Assembly (NCBI GenBank): GCA_964403415.1
Contig: CAYOFF010000005.1
Span: 1 to 44,458, forward strand
DNA: 44,458 nt
Source of the DNA: CAYOFF01 sp964403415
Lineage (GTDB): Bacteria > Patescibacteriota > Gracilibacteria > Absconditabacterales > Absconditicoccaceae
Direction of reading: 5' to 3'
Below are positions 42,256 to 44,458 of this stretch, piece after piece. Positions within the stretch are counted from its first letter, which is position 1. Each line of letters starts with the position of its first letter. The position numbers and the translations under genes are program-made. Under the pieces are notes generated by a model, which saw only the letters and a list, made by a program, of their open reading frames with translations, was not told where the DNA came from and searched no databases.

Positions 42256-43041
42256 TTAGTGATGTGCCTCTCCTGCTAGTCTGAAGTAGAGCAAGACGAG
42301 TAACGAGAAGATGAATGCCTGTATAAATGATACGAGGAGTTCAAAGAGAAAGACGACAAGCGGCAACAAGAATGGCACATGGAAAATCATCTGTGCCGCA
42401 CTTATGATAAGACCCATCAAAATCATACCAGCTAGGATGTTTCACAGAAGTCTAAGCGAGAGTGACAACATTTTTGCAAATTCGCTTATCAACTCAATCA
42501 ACCCAATTGCAAGACCAAGTATGATATCAAGCGGTTTGAGCAGATAGTGCCACCGTTTTGTTACGGTTACCACACCCATTCCTTTGTAGGGAATATATTT
42601 CTCGATATAGTGAAACCCATTTTTGTAGAATCCATATACATTAGAGAAAATCACAAAAAAGACCGCCATAGCTAGATTGAAGAAAAAGTCTGAACCAATA
42701 GGCCTGAAATAGTCATGCAACTGTGGGATCACCATCACAAAGAAATCACCAAACAGTCCGACAAGATTTGACCACAGCAGATAGACAAATATTGTAACCA
42801 CAATCACCAAAACCCCTCTTGAAACCGCGTGCCCTCCTATTTCTTTGAAAAAGTCCATCATATACTCCAAGAAAAAATTTACTCACTGCACGAAACGACT
42901 ATAGGGAGATCTTTTTTGTAACCAGAGATAGATTGCTGCGAATATGAGAAAAATAGCTGTACCAAACAACGATGTCAGCAGTGTTTGAGAGATCAACAAT
43001 CCTCCTATTTCGAGATAGTGCGGCATGAAGCTTACTTCCAT
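42256..43041 (-). CDS. atpB: F1Fo ATP synthase subunit a
   Basis: 261 aa with UGA=Gly, ATG 43039-43041 preceded by a strong AGGAGGAG, TAA 42256-42258. Five to six membrane helices are present. The half-channel helix carries the essential Arg, R197 (SLSLRLLGNILAGMILMGLI); the Gly of RLLGN is a UGA codon. The last helix FIQAFIFSLLVLLYFRLAGE matches the family C-terminus. It is the proton-channel subunit that works with subunit c. It is separated from atpE by 8 kb holding the hydrogenase-like complex. Confidence 0.95.
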
Positions 43042-43196
43042 TCTCCTCCTGTGTACCTAATAAATATGTCTCCTATATATATTCCCCACCAAAACTCAAC
43101 CGGTCTTATGCTCCTCTTCCAAAACAAACAAAAAATCACCGTAGTAACGTATAAGGTAGTTGCCTGCTCCCAAGAAATAAGGTGAGAACTCAGCAC
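43032..43196 (-). CDS. candidate small membrane protein overlapping atpB (AtpI position)
   Basis: The frame is open and ends at TAA 43032-43034, overlapping the first codons of atpB. A GTG at 43194-43196 gives 54 aa; no ATG exists in frame. The product has a hydrophobic stretch (LYVTTVIFCLFW) and ends FWWGIYIGDIFIRYTGGEWK. Its place before atpB is where atpI usually sits, but no AtpI motif is visible. The rest of 43042-43321 shows nothing else except a CACTGT/ACAGTG inverted repeat. Confidence 0.3.
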   Translation of the reverse strand: MLSSHLISWEQATTLYVTTVIFCLFWKRSIRPVEFWWGIYIGDIFIRYTGGEWK

Positions 43197-43321
43197 TGTA
43201 CGAGACAGTGAATATCCGTCCTCAGATGGCGCATAATGGAAAAAGGTCGTATAACTCGTACGTTTACTACAGTGATCACGCTCTGAGCCTATTGTTCATT
43301 CTCCAAAATACAATGCAAATA

Positions 43322-44458
43322 CTATACGTACTTCTTTACAAATCCTGCCGTAATACTTGTGACTACTGCCATGACAATTAGCGCCGTAAATACCGTTACA
43401 TCTACAAGTCATGCCTCGAATGCGACATTTGCTAGGATAATTCACATACCCCCTCTAGCAGCAATACCAAGTCAGGTAGCTATACCATGATTGTGGCTCA
43501 TACCGGACCATACTGCTCCTCGATATCCTGCCACCATTTTAGAGACATACGCTACTACTAGTACAACGCTTACGGCAAGTGCATCGAAGCTTTTGAAGAA
43601 GTTTACTTTGAGCCCTACCGTAATGAAAAATAATGGTGCAAAGATTTGCTGTGTCATATACTCTACTGCATGCTTCATACTTTCGCTAAAAAGTTTTGAT
43701 CCGTTGAGTGTGATACCCAACACAAAACTTCCAAAAATTGCGTGTATCCCCAGATGCTCTGCGAGTGCTGCAAATCCAAACATGCTCACCATCATCATCC
43801 AAAATGGAGAATGTCTTCACAGGTAGCGCAAACCAAATTCAAATATTTTTTCGTATACAATTGGCAAAAATGTTACTGAACCTATCACTAACCCAAGCGT
43901 TGCTGTAATTACTATCCACAATGGGATTTCACTTGATCATAATCCTGACATACTCAATACCACCGTAAACAACAGCCATCCCACAACATCATTAATTGTA
44001 GAGACTCCTATAATATATTTACCGATTGGTGTTTTGAGCAAATCAAGGTCCATCAAAATACGAGCAATCACTGGAAGCGCAGACACAGATAATGCTGCTC
44101 CCATAAACCATGCAAACAACCCACGACTAATTGTAAGATCAAACCATGAATACGTGTATCGTCACGTGATTAATCAGACTGCGAGTGGAATCACAATTCA
44201 CAATATACCTGTTGTTGCTACAGACTTTCAGTTTCTGATGAGTTCTTTGGTGTCTATTTCTAGTCCTACAACAAACAACAAAAAGATTGAACAAAGGCTT
44301 ACTACACCTTGTCTCGCAGCAGTTCAAAGTTCTTGTGCTCCAAAAAAACTTTGGAAGAGATGAGGAAACAGTCCTCACAATACCGTAGGCCCCAAAATAA
44401 GTCCTCCGATAAGTTCTCCTATGACGCCAGGCAGTCAGATTTTTTTGATAAGATCACC
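43322..44458 (-). CDS. CPA2-family cation/proton antiporter, N-terminus cut by window edge
   Basis: 378 aa visible with UGA=Gly; TAG 43322-43324; the start lies beyond the right edge. It begins in KKIGLPGVIGELIGGLILGP, the first-helix signature of CPA2 (KefB/NhaS-like) transporters. It continues with LFVVGLEIDTKEL, AALSVSALPVIARILMDLDL, VSTINDVVGWLLF, the repeat LFFITVGLKVNF, and SKMVAGYRGAVWSGMSHNHG followed by the last helices. About twelve membrane segments would be expected in the complete protein; no RCK domain follows, since the gene ends right after the last helix. It presumably exchanges Na+ or K+ for H+. It is upstream of atpB on the same strand. Confidence 0.88.

Noticed and set aside
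1..44458. tRNA genes, in particular a tRNA-Gly with UCA anticodon
   Set aside because: I looked for T-arm GTTCRAN patterns with flanking complementary arms on both strands and found only isolated matches inside coding sequence, such as near 11011 and 18600. No cloverleaf was supported.
1..44458. CRISPR array, insertion sequences or integrase/attachment sites
   Set aside because: No regularly spaced 23-40-bp direct repeats with unique spacers, no transposase motifs and no terminal inverted repeats were seen. The repeats present are coding.
1..44458. UGA read as tryptophan (code 4) instead of glycine
   Set aside because: Would put Trp in Walker A-adjacent, VQGG, SRVGG, GTS and Nudix glycine positions that are invariant Gly, while true conserved Trp positions use TGG.

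Overview
The window reads as one coherent chromosome segment only if UGA is translated as glycine (genetic code 25). Under the standard code almost every gene breaks into short pieces. With UGA=Gly the pieces join into full-length, recognisable proteins, and UGA falls on glycines that are invariant in their families: both glycines of VQGG and the first of TDSGGFQ in Tgt, SRVGG in AtpA, LSGGQ in the ABC-F protein, GTSMA of a subtilase, RLLGN in AtpB, and the Nudix box. Only TAA and TAG act as stops, and TGG still encodes Trp. This code is known from Absconditabacteria (SR1) and Gracilibacteria (BD1-5/GN02) of the Candidate Phyla Radiation, so the source is most likely one of these.

Layout. 1-5292: ABC exporter (cut by the left edge), ABC-F ATPase, stand-alone 5'-3' exonuclease (minus strand); TsaE and a saccharopine-dehydrogenase-like oxidoreductase (plus). 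5339-15633 (minus): a surface block with a 753-aa Cys-rich MopE/dockerin-like/SdrD-B/TSP3 protein, a giant protein of about 2128 aa combining a membrane anchor, Cys-rich modules, a thioredoxin-like domain, a complete subtilase, a DUF11-like domain and C-terminal SLH repeats, and a membrane-anchored HELAHH metallopeptidase. 15766-21461: Nudix hydrolase, secreted and membrane proteins of unknown role, queuine/preQ1 tRNA-ribosyltransferase (tgt), and a small Ser/Thr/Lys-rich protein. 21635-28256: a second surface system of two paralogous secreted proteins with strong sigma70 promoters, a signal-peptide/C-terminal-TM protein resembling WxL-interacting proteins, and a 1347-aa protein with delta-60 repeats, a LamG-like domain and a C-terminal copy of the same small domain. 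28284-30986: a CxxC microprotein and a Rad50/SbcC-like ATPase.

30994-44458 (nearly all minus) is the bioenergetic block: CPA2 antiporter (cut by the right edge), atpB, then six genes of a hydrogenase-4/complex-I-like membrane complex (HyfI-, HyfB-, HyfC-, HyfE-, HyfF- and HyfG-like), then atpE-atpF-atpH-atpA. The complex has its full set of ion-pump-like membrane subunits. Its large subunit has lost the NiFe cysteines, its small subunit has lost the Fe-S cysteines, and no ferredoxin-type subunit is encoded here. It looks like an energy-converting-hydrogenase-related (Ehr-type) complex with no visible redox chemistry, inserted inside a split ATP synthase gene cluster whose gamma, beta and epsilon genes are not in the window. 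A probably acquired AlaE-like gene and a possible small RNA lie between atpB and this complex.
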